A stretch of DNA of 64,000 nt from Gracilaria caudata (taxonomy: Eukaryota > Rhodophyta > Florideophyceae > Gracilariales > Gracilariaceae): assembly GCA_030374735.1 (NCBI GenBank), contig JASCIV010000001.1, positions 62,001-126,000 on the forward strand, given 5' to 3'. Positions 22,869-34,757 of the stretch are shown here, one piece after another. Within the stretch, counting starts at the first letter, position 1; every line of letters begins with the position of its first letter. Position numbers and translations under genes: made by a program. Under the pieces are notes generated by a model. The model was given only the letters and a program-made list of their open reading frames with translations. It did no database searches and was not told where the DNA came from.

Positions 22869-23400
22869 GTTAGGCACAACGGCAGCAGACAGCATTGAAC
22901 TGGCGGCGGCTAACTTCTCTATGGCGACGCCGAGTCGAAGCTTTAAACACAAGCACCACGTCGGAACACAGCTGCCCGCTAGCGCGCACTTCAGCGCAGC
23001 AAACGACAGCCGTGCGCACGTGCAAACGGTGCACAGAGCCAGCGCGCGCCGCGCGCATGCCACCAAAAAGCCCTAAGTGCCCGCCGCCGTCAGCAGCGCC
23101 GCACCGTTCACGCCAATAGGCAGCACGCTAGCGTGACACTCCATTTTCCGCGCCGCCATCCAATGCGCTGCCTGGTCGTTCTCTTTCTCCGCGCTCGCAC
23201 CACCGTTCCTGCCTCTCTTCGCCATGCGGGCCTCGTGCGAGCGTCTTTCGTACGGCCCCGCGCCCTCGCAGTTCGTACGACTACAGTACCCGCCAAACGA
23301 GCCGCCTCGCCCGCTGCTCGTCTTTCTTCAGGGCGGCTTCTGGAAGTCGCAATACGCGCTGGAGCCACCGACCGCAGCCTGCGATACGCTGCCGCCTGAT
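22600..23400. promoter_or_regulatory. GC/CpG-rich divergent 5' region
   Basis: Composition rises sharply in GC and CG. The copine-like gene reads leftwards from 22,868 and a hydrolase reads rightwards from 23,224, so this is a shared divergent promoter/5' region of two host genes. No specific site can be named. Confidence 0.4.
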
Positions 23401-23510
23401 ATCACCCTCTGCGGTTTCGTGCTCGCGGACATCGAGTACCGTTGCAGTGTCTATACGCAATAGGGCTGGCCGCACACCAATCATTGTTTCAAATCACGAT
23501 GCTCATATCA
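23224..23510 (+). pseudogene. Alpha/beta hydrolase, N-terminal fragment
   Basis: The ATG at 23,224 starts a frame that reads PRPLLVFLQGGFWKSQY and then LADIEYR. The family oxyanion motif is HGGxW; here the His is Gln. After a TAG at 23,461-23,463 the frame continues with GWPHTNH, which fits the conserved Gly/Trp-Pro stretch after EYR in esterase/formamidase-type hydrolases. The nucleophile elbow, acid and His are missing, so only about the first 90 residues of a roughly 280-residue enzyme remain. A small-ester or amide hydrolase is the inferred ancestor. Confidence 0.55.
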
Positions 23511-23548
23511 GAGACCATATGAATGCAGAAATATGCAGCCTATGTGGA

Positions 23549-24355
23549 TTACAGGGAGAGGGTGTCCAAGCTTATTCCCTCTCCTTTCTCTAAGAAACTT
23601 CTCTCCCGCGCGAAGGAGTCGAAAGAAGAATAGTCTCTGTACAACCCCATACAAAAATCCTCGACAGCAGTGGCGCACTCTGTTCCATATCGGTGCAGCA
23701 ACATATGAGGACCGTTTGTTATTGAGACCAATGATATGTGAGGCCGTGCGGATCGCATCTGCTGTGCTTCCCTTTCTGAGAGGAAGAAATCATCAGCGCC
23801 CCGCAAATACAATGTTCGAGACGAGAGCAAGGAGTTGCAATCACGCCACACATGCCACGAATTCTCATTCAAGCATAGAGACAGTCGATGGATCATCGCT
23901 TCCGGTAGCACACGCGATGTCTGCTTTTGAACCTGGTCCGTTCCCTTTGCATTTGGTCCCATGAAGAAACGGCTCACCATCCATGCAGGTGGAAGATTTC
24001 TGAAGAATGGCTTTGTGGCTCCCAAAGGAATGTTTCGGCGGAATGAAGGACCTGGTGGGGATGCAAAAGAGTTAATGAATACTTGTCCCTGAAGCAGCCC
24101 AGGTAACTTGAGTCGAGCTCTTTGGAACCCGACGTGTCCCGAAAACGATTGGTTCACGACTACGTAACATCGACTGTCGTTTGCGAGTCGTAACAACTAC
24201 TCATCGACAACAAAAGAAGCGATTTCCGGAACTGAGAGAATGCGGTCGTAAGGGTATCGAACGGCCATTACGCGATCAGGGTCATCGGATGCACATAGTT
24301 TTCTTCGAAAAGGGTCCAACAAAAGATCCGTACCGTCTAAGCCTAAGGATAGAAA
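23549..24355 (-). pseudogene. Alpha/beta hydrolase (GLDGT type), one nonsense codon
   Basis: On the minus strand the frame begins with PTFLSLGLDGTDLLLDPF, typical of the N-terminus of esterase/lipase-like hydrolases. It continues AVRYPYDRILSVPEIASFV, then a TAG at 24,199-24,197, then VVNQSFSGHVG (nucleophile elbow, family usually ESFSG), LYLRGADDFFLS with the acid Asp, and TNGPHMLLH with the catalytic His. The Ser-Asp-His triad is therefore still present. Length of about 270 codons is normal for the family, and only the TAG obviously breaks it. No ATG lies in frame near the expected start. It converges on the fragment at 23,224-23,510. Confidence 0.7.
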
Positions 24356-24372
24356 TGTAGGCAAACTATTAT

Positions 24373-25166
24373 TTGAAAGCTTGCAGCACGGTATCGAGAG
24401 TGACTGTGTTACTCCAACTCACCAGGAAGTACGACAATGCGGGGCAGCGTCGAGCTGGATGGACGCTTCATTGTCATGGTAGCCCGTTGATGAGCTACAG
24501 AGCGAAGCAAGCTGGTAAGTGCAAGAAATGCGGGGGGCATGTTGTCAAATATATCCCAGATGACAGTTCAGTGAATACCTCTTTTCAAGAACTGTTTAGA
24601 GTATTGATTTCCCGTAATCGCGTTCAGAGAGCAGTAGGAAGAGGTAAGAATGTAGACAGTGAAGGAGTTCAACTTGTAGGAATATCAGTTTCGCAGTTAA
24701 CGGGTCCCATGAACTGGCAGGCTTTTCGACGAATGGCTGACCTTCGAGGCATAGCCTCAACGTACGTCAGGGCAAACTGTGTGTGGATGTGGCTCTCAAC
24801 TTCAAATGTTTGTGAAACTCCAACGTTTTTGTCGCTTCTCTCTAGCTCCTAGAGTGCTTCAATTGTACGAACGGGTTTAGTCCAGGCCTAGTTGAATCAC
24901 GGAGCACAACTACAACGGTGACAAACAAAGCGTTTTAGGCAGAGGTTTTCATGAAGTGCGGCGGTTTTGTCATGGGCGATGCGAGCAGGAGAGCATCAGG
25001 GAATCCAACTACGGGCTGGGTGCATCAGGAAGGAATAGCGCCTAATTGTGTGAACCTGATATGCCCTGGATTTATCTACCGCAGGTATGGTATCTTACCT
25101 ACTAAAGGTACAGTACCACATTGGTATCTATCGTGGCATCCGACACTGCCATCTTTCAAGCGATGA
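24373..25166 (+). pseudogene. Unknown protein remnant
   Basis: Two frames (24,373-24,852 and 24,951-25,166) may belong together. Features are a Cys pair (KCKKCGGHVVKY) and a second KCGGFVMGD segment, which might be metal-binding. No family is recognised. It could be a transposon gene or an eroded host gene. Confidence 0.25.
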
Positions 25167-25834
25167 GCCTTGCAGCTGATGTTGTTCCTTGCACCCCAAG
25201 ATGTTCTTACGAAACCAGAGCAACAAAGAGATGATGACTGGTGTCTTCTCAATAGTATCTATATCGCCTTGAACAGCTTTGATGGAACCAAGCATGCCCT
25301 AAGCTTCCAAACGCTTCTACTCTTCTGGAAGTTCTGTGGAGGTTGGTTTTTGTGTTGCCTCAGAGCTAAGTGCGGTGATCTGTGCTAGCCAGTTGCAAAA
25401 GGTGCTGTCAGGCGCAACTGTCGCAGGTTGCCGCGCATGGTGTTGGAGGCGATCAGCACCTACTGAAGTATTCTATGATCCTTTTCCTGCTATTGTGGAC
25501 TTCACAATGTCACATTCATTGCAAACAGCTTGTGCTCGCACAATGCACACACGCAAACACGTGGACAGCCATGATTCCATCATGACATCATGGCAGCACA
25601 CAGGTGTTACTGGTTAAGAGCAGAGCTTTGAGATCATCATACATCATTCATCTTTGAAGGGCTTTGGATTCAATTGATATAGGGTGCAACTGTTCTATCT
25701 ACCGACGGTACCTTTGGTATCAAGGTCAAAAAGTTTGAGGGGGCCCTGTACTTTCAAGATCTTGATCAGGTACTTTGCGTAGACTTGTTCTTCGTTCAGT
25801 TGGCCCGTAGCAGGCGCAAACACATGTCCGGATC
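25167..25834. other. No supported gene
   Basis: Short plus-strand frames only, without motifs. It may contain the 5' part of the gene at 25.8-27.3 kb. Confidence 0.2.
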
Positions 25835-26290
25835 ATGGATGAACTTCATGTATGTCCACCCGGACGACACCCCATCAGCTACTTTGAAGTTTTCGTGGAT
25901 GGGTCTCATTATAAGGTCCTTGTGTATCGCAAAGAAAACTCGATCAGGTTTCTAACAATAGAGTGTCCGGAGATACCACATTATTCACACGAGATGAGCG
26001 AATGCTTTCGAAAGAGCCTTGGGGAGATGTGTGGTACATTCTATGACTTGTTGTTCTTGTACTATATAATTAACGAGATGTATCAGCGTAGTTACCCGAA
26101 CCCATTCAATGCTTTATTCCACTGTACTCCTCCCCTTGCTCCGACAAAGAAGAACCCTCACCATCCCGCACCCCCACAATGCAAAGAGTACGAGTGGATG
26201 AGTATTGAACAAGTCATAGACATAGTAGAAGAAGAAGAATCTCCTTGGGCTCAGCAAATCTGCGTGGATTGTGCCCTGGTCACACTATAG
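25835..26290 (+). pseudogene. Nudix-like domain remnant upstream of the kinase-like gene
   Basis: The frame ends with EYEWMSIEQVIDIVEEEESP followed by WAQQICVDCALVTL, which resembles the C-terminal part of a Nudix domain (Trp, then a helix, then a Trp/Gln segment). The first half (SYFEVFVDGSHYKVLVYRKE) could be the preceding strands. No Nudix box is visible. The kinase-like frame starts about 130 bases downstream on the same strand, so the two may be one Nudix-kinase fusion now split by frameshifts. Confidence 0.35.
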
Positions 26291-26415
26291 AGAGAAGCAG
26301 CTGAAAAGTCTCGGCCATGAGAGATACCAGGCGGGCACGAAAAAAATCTTGAAGCAGCCACGATCGTACTGCAACGACGTCGATATGTTCTGAAGGGTGG
26401 GTTTCGACAGTATCG

Positions 26416-27279
26416 GTGTGCTTCGAACTCAATTCTGCTCCGAGTGAAGACAAACAAGGAGGAGTGTTCTTGAACGCGAGCAACAATCGTGAGGGGAGAA
26501 AAACGGCCAAGATTGCCAGCATAGCTCCTTATATCGCTCGAAAGCCGATATATGTGTGCGAGCCTCTGGAGTGGATGTTGACGGAAGACTATGGACAGTC
26601 GTTGTACAACAGAATGACGCTGGAGGATCATAACAAGATTTCGAAGTTGTTGGCAAGAGCACAAGTTGAGTCACTTGAGCATATCGAAGATCTGAAAGAA
26701 GCTGAAGTAAGGTATGAATCGTTGGGATCGCTTTTGAGCAGAACGAAGGCGATGTTTGACGATGAGAACGTTCGAAAATGTTTGTTGGAGCTTGAAGAGT
26801 TTTCGTCAATGACAGGGAAAGGAGGAGGGAATGAGCTTGACAGGCATATACAAAGACTGTATGGAATGATGGTAGAAGTGCATGAAGAAGGACGATATCC
26901 GTTATCTCTACGGCATGGAGATGTGCATGACAGGAATGTCATCGAAACAGGAGAGGACGATGAGGACAAGGCTTTCGTTTTGGTGGATTGGGCAGCAGCG
27001 AGCATTGACTTTCCAGTGAGTGATATGATCTTTTTGCCAATACATCTTCGTCTGAAAGCAGATTACGACGCAGCTGATATGAAACTGTACTTGAAAGAAT
27101 GGAAAGAACACGGGATGCCAGAGAATATGGCGAAGTTTCGTTCAATTGCTTTGAATAAATACATTCTTCAATATGTGACGGAAACATGCCATCGATTATG
27201 GCAGCAAAGATCCATTGAAAACCTCCCTGAGCCGACAGAGTGGCGACCAAACACCCTTTTTGAAAATGAAGTGCGATGA
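26416..27279 (+). pseudogene. Aminoglycoside-phosphotransferase-like kinase, N-terminus missing
   Basis: About 287 codons are open. GGVFLNASNNREGRKTAKIA aligns with the small-lobe Lys region. CEPLEWMLTEDYGQSLYN is the hinge (family W/L-L-M-E-D-G). SLRHGDVHDRNVI is the catalytic loop (H-G-D-x-H-x-x-N), and FVLVDWAAASIDFPVSDMIF is the metal-binding segment. Catalytic Asp, Asn and second Asp are all present, so the fold is intact to the C-terminus. The open frame begins at GTG. Preceding in-frame sequence and the Nudix-like piece at 25.8 kb suggest the true start is upstream across a break. The family phosphorylates small molecules; the substrate is unknown. Confidence 0.7.
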
Positions 27280-28229
27280 GCTCCAGCATCGGCGGGATAG
27301 CGAAGATGAGGACGGGCAACAAAACAGTTTGAGTATCAAGTAGCGCTTTATCGGGATCATCAGTGATAAAATCAGGCATGCCCTGTGTGAGAGAGCCGTC
27401 GGGGGTGGGGGGGGATCTGTAGAGTAAAGCGTTCTGGAACAGACGTTCACGTTCGTCCCCAAATGGGGCCAACACAGACACAAAAAGAGTTGATCTGTGG
27501 AGTTGAGCCTTACCCAGCAGCGCACCAAGACCTTGTGCGGTGTTCCCCCTCCCACCACACAGATCTGTTTGATTTGATGCGGCTTCGACATGGTCTTGGT
27601 ATGGATGGAGAAACACGGACGGCGACGTGAAAGTGCGATTAAGAGAGATAATGATACGAAAATTACCGTCGGTAGATGATGAATGTATGCAACGACTGAA
27701 AATCAAGTCGAAGAAAGCCGGGTCGAAAGCGCATGGCGGCCCAGTGACGCCTAATATATATACCAAAGTTATGGCTCAAGGATGGAGTGGCATGCTTCCA
27801 CGGAAAGAAACGAATGTACGCTAAATGAAGCTCGTACAAGCCAAGTAGGAGCGCTGTGGGCGACAGTACTACCTACATCGAATGCCGTTGATAACGCCAA
27901 TGGCAATCCGAGTGAACATGCCAGAACAAGGAAGAGACAGAACAGGCAGCAAGGAGCGCGGAGACATGGCTCAGTTGGAGAAGGCAGTACGTGGTGAGAA
28001 GGGGGAACGTGGGAGAGAGGGAATCGAATGAACAAGATATGGGCGGACAAATAAAGGCCGTCTGAGACGCCACATAGCAGAGGGTCACGGTGAGCACTAC
28101 CGAAGGTATCACCACTACAGGTGGTGATGGGACATTGCTGATGGCACAATGTGGGCGACAAGCCTTGTCGGACAAGGGTATCCGAGGGGGCAGTCTGTCA
28201 AAGAGTAACGAAACGTGGCCCAACAGTAG
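27280..28229. other. No confidently supported gene
   Basis: Open frames exist on both strands (27,627-27,824 plus; 26,939-27,766 minus). The minus frame has one hydrophobic segment (VLLPVLIFAIPPMLELIAL) but no family motif and overlaps the 3' part of the kinase gene. I leave both uncalled. Confidence 0.25.
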
Positions 28230-28500
28230 TGCCTAAAATTCCCTTGGTCTACTAATAGGAGGCAAAGCACCAATATGCCGAAAAAGGCCTCAGCCCGTCT
28301 TTCGCAGCTACATTCCGACCACAGCCCGGCCAGTAATCAAACTGGGACTGAATACCGCCCACATTTCGTGATAATGTAAATTTTCGGAAAGGATCTCTAT
28401 TTCATAATGGTCACACGTGGCCCATATTTCGAGGCAAACTAAATGTTTTGGAATTAATTACGGCATATTTCAGGCCTAATACAGTCCAAAACCACTGTTC
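28230..28500. repeat. GGCC-rich degenerate repeat block (left side of second element)
   Basis: Spaced TGCCGAAAAAGGCC, CGTGGCCC and CAGGCC words resemble the block at 13.2-13.7 kb. It is immediately followed on the right by a copy of the first exon of the minus-strand intron-bearing transcript. The same two components occur together at both elements, so they belong to the element family. Confidence 0.4.
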
Positions 28501-28502
28501 AT

Positions 28503-28660
28503 AGGGAACGTTGTTGTCTCACCTCTCTCTCCAACTCGACACAACCAAACATGTGAGCCCTGCGCACGATAAGAGACACAAAACAAACGTTCGTCCGCAC
28601 GAAAAAGTCAGCACGACGCTCAAACAACCCGCAACACCACGCAAGCCCAAAATGTACCAC
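28503..28660 (-). other. Relative of the intron-bearing transcript's first exon
   Basis: On the minus strand a GCGCAG acceptor is followed by GGCTCACATGTTTGGTTGTG and ends in GAGAGAGAG before a GTGAGA donor. This matches the 13,138-13,084 exon (acceptor GTGCAG, ...GTGTTTGGTTGT..., GAGAGAGAG, GTGAGT). The sequence to the right (ACGAACGTTTGTTTTGTG) matches 12,910-12,960. So this is a diverged copy of the same untranslated or small-peptide transcript. Confidence 0.5.
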
Positions 28661-29173
28661 GTACCGGGAAATAAACCGCCCGACATACGCACGCGCACGA
28701 AGCATGCGCGCTTGGGTGGAAAGACAACATTTCTATGGCACGCGTCCAGAAACATTCTAATCTTTCCACCAAACCACTCTCTACCGACGGTAGGAGAGCG
28801 GGGAAACATCGGCGATGAGACGAGAAAAATGCAGCACCGCACGACAGTGACGCAGCGTTCTGCGCTGCCAGCCCGTGAAATACACAGCAACTGTTAATCT
28901 CCCCGTCCTGTTTTGATTTCTGTACAGCTGTACAAGAAACATTTAAAACCCGTTCAAACAGGCTTATTTTGAGTTTGAACGCGTAGCATCACAGATACGT
29001 TCCCCCCTGCATGCTCCGTGCACCCCGCACTGGCGCGCACAATAATTCTCCCACCATCCGCCTGTCTGTTCCTCACCCTCCACTCAACTGTGTCTTTCTT
29101 CACTCTTCTTCAGCCTTTCACCCCAGCGCGAATTCCACCTCTCTCACATCTTTCCTTCGCCGCGACCCACGCT
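28661..29173. promoter_or_regulatory. Upstream region of the second transposase
   Basis: No coding frame is convincing. The stretch just before the ATG at 29,174 is pyrimidine-rich (28,990-29,160), a common leader composition here. No specific promoter motif is claimed. Confidence 0.3.
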
Positions 29174-32100
29174 ATGAGCTACCCATGCCGCGCGCTGGGG
29201 TGTCCCTACGGAACAAGAAACATCCTCTCTCTGCGCCAGCACATCGCAAACTACCCCCAACGACGCGTTTCTCAGCGAAAACACGCGCGCTCACCAGAGC
29301 CAGAAGTGCGGAGCTCCAAGCGACAGAAATCAAAACACATCCCGTTGCCTCCGCCATCACCGTCTCTTTCGGACTCGCGTACCGACGATGCGCCTCTCTT
29401 CATCCCCTCTACCGCTCTGGACTCTCTTCCTCAAGCCGCTTCCGACACACCCGTTCCTGACACAGAGTACCGCCGTCCCGAACCCCCTCCACAGCCGCGC
29501 TTGGCACCTTCCCCCTTTCCGCCACCAACCGAAAGTTCGCTCCAAGAGCTGCACATGGATTACCTCGTTGTCTGTCTTGCTTCCTTTGCGTCCAATTTAG
29601 ACCATAAGGCTGCTGACGAGATAATATCTCTTCTCCGCAATCCCCGTTTCTCACAACAGAGGTTCAATGAGATAATTTCCTCCTCGAAACTTTGCACGGA
29701 GCTGAAGCACTCCATATTTCAGAGATACGCTACTAAAGACGGGTTTGAGGAACGCTTTTTTACCACATCCAAAGGTAAGTTCCGGGCCAAACTTTACTCC
29801 AAAGACCCTCTGGAAGTTCTTTTACAGCAACTTCAACTCGCTAACTCTGAGAACACTCTCTTTCAGCCACCGCAGAACAACCGCTTTCCTCATGGCACCC
29901 TTTCACACCCAATGACTGCTCGCTTCGCAAGAGACGTGTACCGCCATCTTAGCACTCTCGTGAAGTCTTCCTCCGATGTAGGGCATGTGTGGTATAGAAA
30001 CGAAGATAGCGGAATTGAGTCATCTATAGGTGTACTACAGCTTTATACGCATAAATCTTCTACCTCTTTGAAGCAATCTTCCGTCACTTCCTATCCTCTT
30101 CACTTAACCCTTCTTAACCTCTCAGATTCACTCCGTCAAAAGTGTATCTCCGAGGACCTAACCATTGTTGCGTACATACCGACAGAACTAGAGGAAGTAC
30201 AAAGTGATTCCTTCTTTGATGGAATGCCTTCCGTGCCTTCTGGTTCCCTTCGAGAGGCAAGAATGCAAGTTTTGCACCAATCTCTGAAGCTCATTTTGGA
30301 ACCCGTTGTCCGGCTTTGGAAGTGTGGGCTCCCTTTTACATCTGCGGGTAAAAGAAGGCGTGTTTACCATCGCATCCTCGCAAGCAATTGTGCGAACATT
30401 CCAGAGGCTAAAGATATACTCTCTGTGTCGCATGGAACCCTCACCAAACGCCAGTGCCATCGTTGTCTGGTACAAAGAGAACAACTTCAAAGACCTATTC
30501 CTTGTCAAGTACATCCCGTAGCTTAACGCACACCATGAATGTTCGAGCAGCACATTCATCACTTCTAACCAAGTCTGAAGAGAATGCTCAGAACCGTCGT
30601 CCTAAACAGTCCCGGGCGAGAAAGATCCAGGCCCAAGTTCTGTTGCAGTCTCAATCTCTTTCCCATGTACCTTCTTTCCTAGAACAATACTCAACTTTGA
30701 ACTCGATACCAAGTCTTACGCCCTACAGTCTGTTCTCGTTCGAACCTCTTCACAACCTTCATCTCGGCGTTTCAAAGCTTATAAAAACAACGGCCATGGA
30801 GCGACTCCAGTCAGAGGCGCTGTTCACGTCCGCCCTATCAGGCTCTCCCAGAACATTTACGAGCATTCGGACCCTCGTACTCAACCATTCCAACTCTATT
30901 CTTGCAGCCATTCAAAGAGATTCCCCTGCACCAGGGCTAACTATTGACTTTTCAACCAAAGAAAAGGGAAAGTCACTCAATGGTATATTCACCAAAGACG
31001 GTCTAAGGGGAATGCTTGAAGCGGAGGACTACAAAGATTTGGATATGGTCTTCCCCTTTATTGGGGCTTTCTTCGATACTTGTTGCGGGGAAGAGGATGA
31101 TGCTCCCATCACAACAGTGTTCACCAAGTATTCAGACCTGGTGGCCACTATCTTTCGCTACAATAAGTCAGAAGAATGGTCTTCCGTTGCCCTTGATACA
31201 CTTCAAAAAGACATCATATCCTTCAAAGAAAATGCGTCAAACATCCTGGCAGCGTTCCACCCATCCGGACTGGGAACACTCAAGTTTCATCTCTTAGACC
31301 ACATTGTTGACGACATACGTCGTCTAGGTAATATGAAGTACTATGATGCTGGAGTGTATGGGTACGCTCATTTGCTCTTCAAAAACAACTATCGGAAGAC
31401 ATCCCGGCGAACTAATTCAGCTGTCTCTGAGACTATTCAATCTATCGAACATCAAGAACGACAGAAGCAATGGAGAGAAGGTTTGAACCCAGGGAAGAGC
31501 AGTGCAAGTCGAATGATGCCGCCAAAGACATTTCCCAGAATGTCTCGAGATGGAATCGATATCGAGCTCCAGGATATTGTTGAATGCGAATCCATATTCT
31601 CATCACATTCAAACACATTCGACTTCATTCTAACGAACGGGATATCCAAACGGTTTAGCTCAGACACAGTATCCGTTATATACCAGATTGGAGAAACAGT
31701 TCTGACTCCCTTTCCGAATCTCACGAAAGAAGTTCTCTCAGAACAGTATAGCCATTATGTCACGAATGATATCACGCTCTCCTTTGTCAAATCCGCTTTC
31801 ATACTTGGTGCTCTACCTCCCAACCTCGATGAATACGATGAATTATCAAAAAACATCACCTTCACACAGCCGCAGTTCAAAAAAGAGCAACGCGTGTTTG
31901 CGTGCCCTGCGTTTGGGCCGTCACGAACCCCCAAGTACTCACTGATTATGGTGAAAGGGAAACAGATGAATACATCAGCAACGGAATCAGTATGGTTTGC
32001 TCAGACAGTAGCACTTGTTAGAACTGCCTCAAACACGCAGCCTCATGTAACGAAAGAATTTGCATTCATACGATACTTTGAAGTGGTTCCACCGGTTACC

Positions 32101-32370
32101 AACATGGACCGGGTACTTGAATGCGTGCTCTTGCGATGGGCTACGAATAACGAACTGGACTACACATCTCATGTAGTCAGAACTGCCTCCAGACCTACTA
32201 GAATACAAAAAAAGACCCCATGGTATGGATCGACAACCCTACCTGCTATTCTGGGTGTCTTTCAAGCAGTTCGTTCAAACTATCCAGCCAGACCATTTCG
32301 AGGTCCCCTACACTGGTATGAGCATCGCTTCTATGTCAATCGTTTCTTTCGGGAGCCGCCAAAGAAGTAG
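29174..32370 (+). pseudogene. CACTA-group (Plavaka-like) transposase, one frameshift
   Basis: ATG at 29,174. The N-terminus has a possible single zinc finger (CRALGCPYGTRNILSLRQHI). A Pro-rich linker follows, then YPLHLTLLNLSDSLRQ, LTIVAYIPTELEE, ARMQVLHQSLKLILEPVV and RQCHRCLVQREQL. These match the order of Plavaka-type transposases of the CACTA group (host-name segment, Tyr-Leu-Pro segment, Arg...His...Leu helix, Cys pair). The frame shifts near 30,500 and continues through SLFSFEPLHNLHLGVSKLI and FHLLDHIVDDIRRLG to a C-terminal BAH-like part (VWFAQTVALVR ... EFAFIRYFEV) ending FYVNRFFREPP at 32,370. Apart from one shift it is full length (about 1,065 codons). It converges on the next gene with 53 bases between stops. 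Confidence 0.75.
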
Positions 32371-32423
32371 CTTTATAGACGAAGAAGCTTTATGGAAAGT
32401 ATATCTGTATATGATGCACCATA

Positions 32424-34465
32424 TCACTCAAGGTCGCGCTCCTCGTGCTCCAAGAGTTCAGTACGAGTGTTGGTTCGGCATCCAATCTTATGGAAGTTGA
32501 TGTCATGTTCTTCACATTCTTCGATAACACAGTCGTGAATGGAACCAAGCCGACGGCTGATATTCTCATTAAAGAACGCTTTTGTCAACAACAGGACGAA
32601 CTTTCCACTGGAAGGCATTCTTGCTGCAACCGTCGCCTCTCGCACGTCATTCCCGTCGACACCACTCCAATGTTCATTTTCCCTACCATAGTTTATGAGT
32701 TCTGTGTTATATGTTTGGTTCACAATGTCGTAAGCGGTGTGTAGTAGCTGCTCCACACAGACTGGTAGTATCTCACCAAATGCCTTACTGAACTCCCTTT
32801 GACGCTGACCACCCCGACCAAACAGCTTAATGACAGATTACACCCAGGCATCCAGACGTGCCAACAGAAGTATGGAACTTTCGACGGGCGTACTGTCATC
32901 TTGTTCGACTTCAAATCCCCTGAACTCCTGTAAAACTTGTAACCCAACATAATTCCCAAACAACTCATCCTGTTCATCGCTTGCAAGGTCCTGTGAACTT
33001 GCAGTATGTTCAGAGTATACCAACGCACTTAACGGAGCTTTACGCTACCAAGATGTGTCTGTAGAGCCATCTGAGTTCTTCTTCCATAGTTTCATTTGGG
33101 CCTCGTCCACTTGCTTTTTCAACTCCTCAGCGTTCTGGGCTGTGTGCTTCGCCCGTTTCCATATTAGATCGTAACCGAACAAGAAGAATGGCTTGTCTCT
33201 CGAATTTCTCTTTCTCACTCCCACCACATCACTCATTGTCTGACGCATTCTTTGCTTCAGACACAGGTCCTCACATACCTCCGTCACACACGCTTCTTCG
33301 AACCCACAACGCCTAATACCATCCCAAATCACTTGCTTCAATTCGAGGTAGACGAGGTGCTTCAATAGCCCATCTGTTCTTCCTGCAAACGACGGTGTGT
33401 ACATTCCAAGACCATCCATAAGCTCTACGGGTGATTTGGGAACCAAACCTCGTCCAGTATCACGTTCCGTTATGACCCCTTCTGAGGCATTGACAGATAG
33501 ATACTCAGCGCGATTCCTCCAGTTTCTTTCTGTAGCTCCCTCCTCAAACACAAGTTCGCATGTCTCCCTCTTTGCGTATTGAGTCATGCTGTGGTAAACA
33601 CCGCGAGCAACCCCCTTAAATTCATCCTGAACCGAGATTGCCAACTTCTTTCGCCAACTTTTACCTGGCTCTTTCACACCACTTGTGTTCTCCGTTCTCA
33701 CGTTGATGACACCACGAAGGCTCTCGATTATTAGATCTTTGTCCCGAAGCTTTTGTTGGAGTTCTTTGTATGCTGTCGAACACTTCCTACTTGGGTCGAT
33801 ATCCGTTGTTGTTCTTGTTCCACAGGCGTACGTCTCAGTTGGGGACCTGATCGATTGCGCTCATTCTCATATGGCGACAGCCTTCTCCTTCTTGTGGGTC
33901 TATCGTTTTCGATTTCACTAGCACTTCGATCAGCGACTGGGATTCGTTTCCTTGTGTCTCTGTCTCGACTTTCCGGAATATAACTGCTTTCTAAGACCGG
34001 TACCCTCGCAGATGACGTTTGTTGTTCATCTACATGACTATCGGAAGCCCCGGAAATATCTTCATCGACCTCAATCGCTGCTGATGTTTGTTCAATGCGT
34101 TTCTCGGCCCTGTTCTCAGGCTGAGCTGCCTCAGGCTTCCTCCCAACTCGTTCTGTTCTTGTAGGCCTCGAAGTCTCTTTTCGTTGCAACTCTGCCCGCA
34201 GGGCTGTTCGATTACGAGCTGGCGGTGCTGTTCGATTACGCGCTGGCCCTTTTTCCACTCTTTCAACATTGCCACTTGGTGGGGGAGATTGTCGACCCCT
34301 CTGCGTTCGTTTTGATGTACGCTGGGATCTCTCCTGAGGCTTGGACACCTTCAGTCTACTGCCACCAGAAGATGAGGATGGCTTTCTCCCTTTTCCGGTA
34401 CCCATGTGTTGTTCCAGACTACGAACTAAACGCGGGTATCCTTTTACGAAAAGCGTCGGTGGCAC
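32424..34465 (-). pseudogene. Basic, coiled-coil accessory protein; two stops and one shift
   Basis: On the minus strand 34,465-33,731 is rich in Arg, Lys, Ser and Gln (TSKRTQRGRQSPPPSGNVER), like other disordered nucleic-acid-binding proteins. The frame shifts near 33.82 kb and continues AYKELQQKLRDKDLIIESLR (coiled coil), WRKKLAISVQDEFKG, then ELMDGLGMYTPSFAGR. It passes through a TAG at about 33,047 and a TAA at about 32,836 in the same frame, and ends with EQLLHTAYDIVNQTYN and SGKFVLLLTKAFFNENISRR. All the later parts are in one frame, so I read one gene of about 680 codons. By size, charge and position it is the counterpart of the 14.1 kb accessory gene. No catalytic motif is seen. Confidence 0.55.
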
Positions 34466-34757
34466 AGGTGATTCACAGTGAAGACGGGGGATGCCAGAGT
34501 ACCCACCATGTTACCATGCTTGACACCAATCATTCTTGCACCTGTTTTATGGAATGTTTCTACGTAACGGGCCTCTACAACTAGTCATAAGTTCACCCCG
34601 ATGTTTTTATGCCTCAAAATGTATATGCATGGTTCAGAACATACCGTGCATGATCATTGTAACAATGTAAATACAGGAGATGCGAAAGCCACATTTATTG
34701 ACTTATTACTTTGAAGGGTAGCGCAAGTAGTACATGATACATTATAAACTGTAGGAA
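34466..34757. other. Spacer between two minus-strand genes
   Basis: No gene is visible. It would contain the 3' untranslated sequence of the methyltransferase-SET gene and the promoter of the accessory gene. Confidence 0.3.

Noticed and set aside
26939..27766. 275-codon open frame on the minus strand
   Set aside because: Its left third is a shadow of the kinase-like gene and the remainder has no family motif; one hydrophobic segment is not enough.
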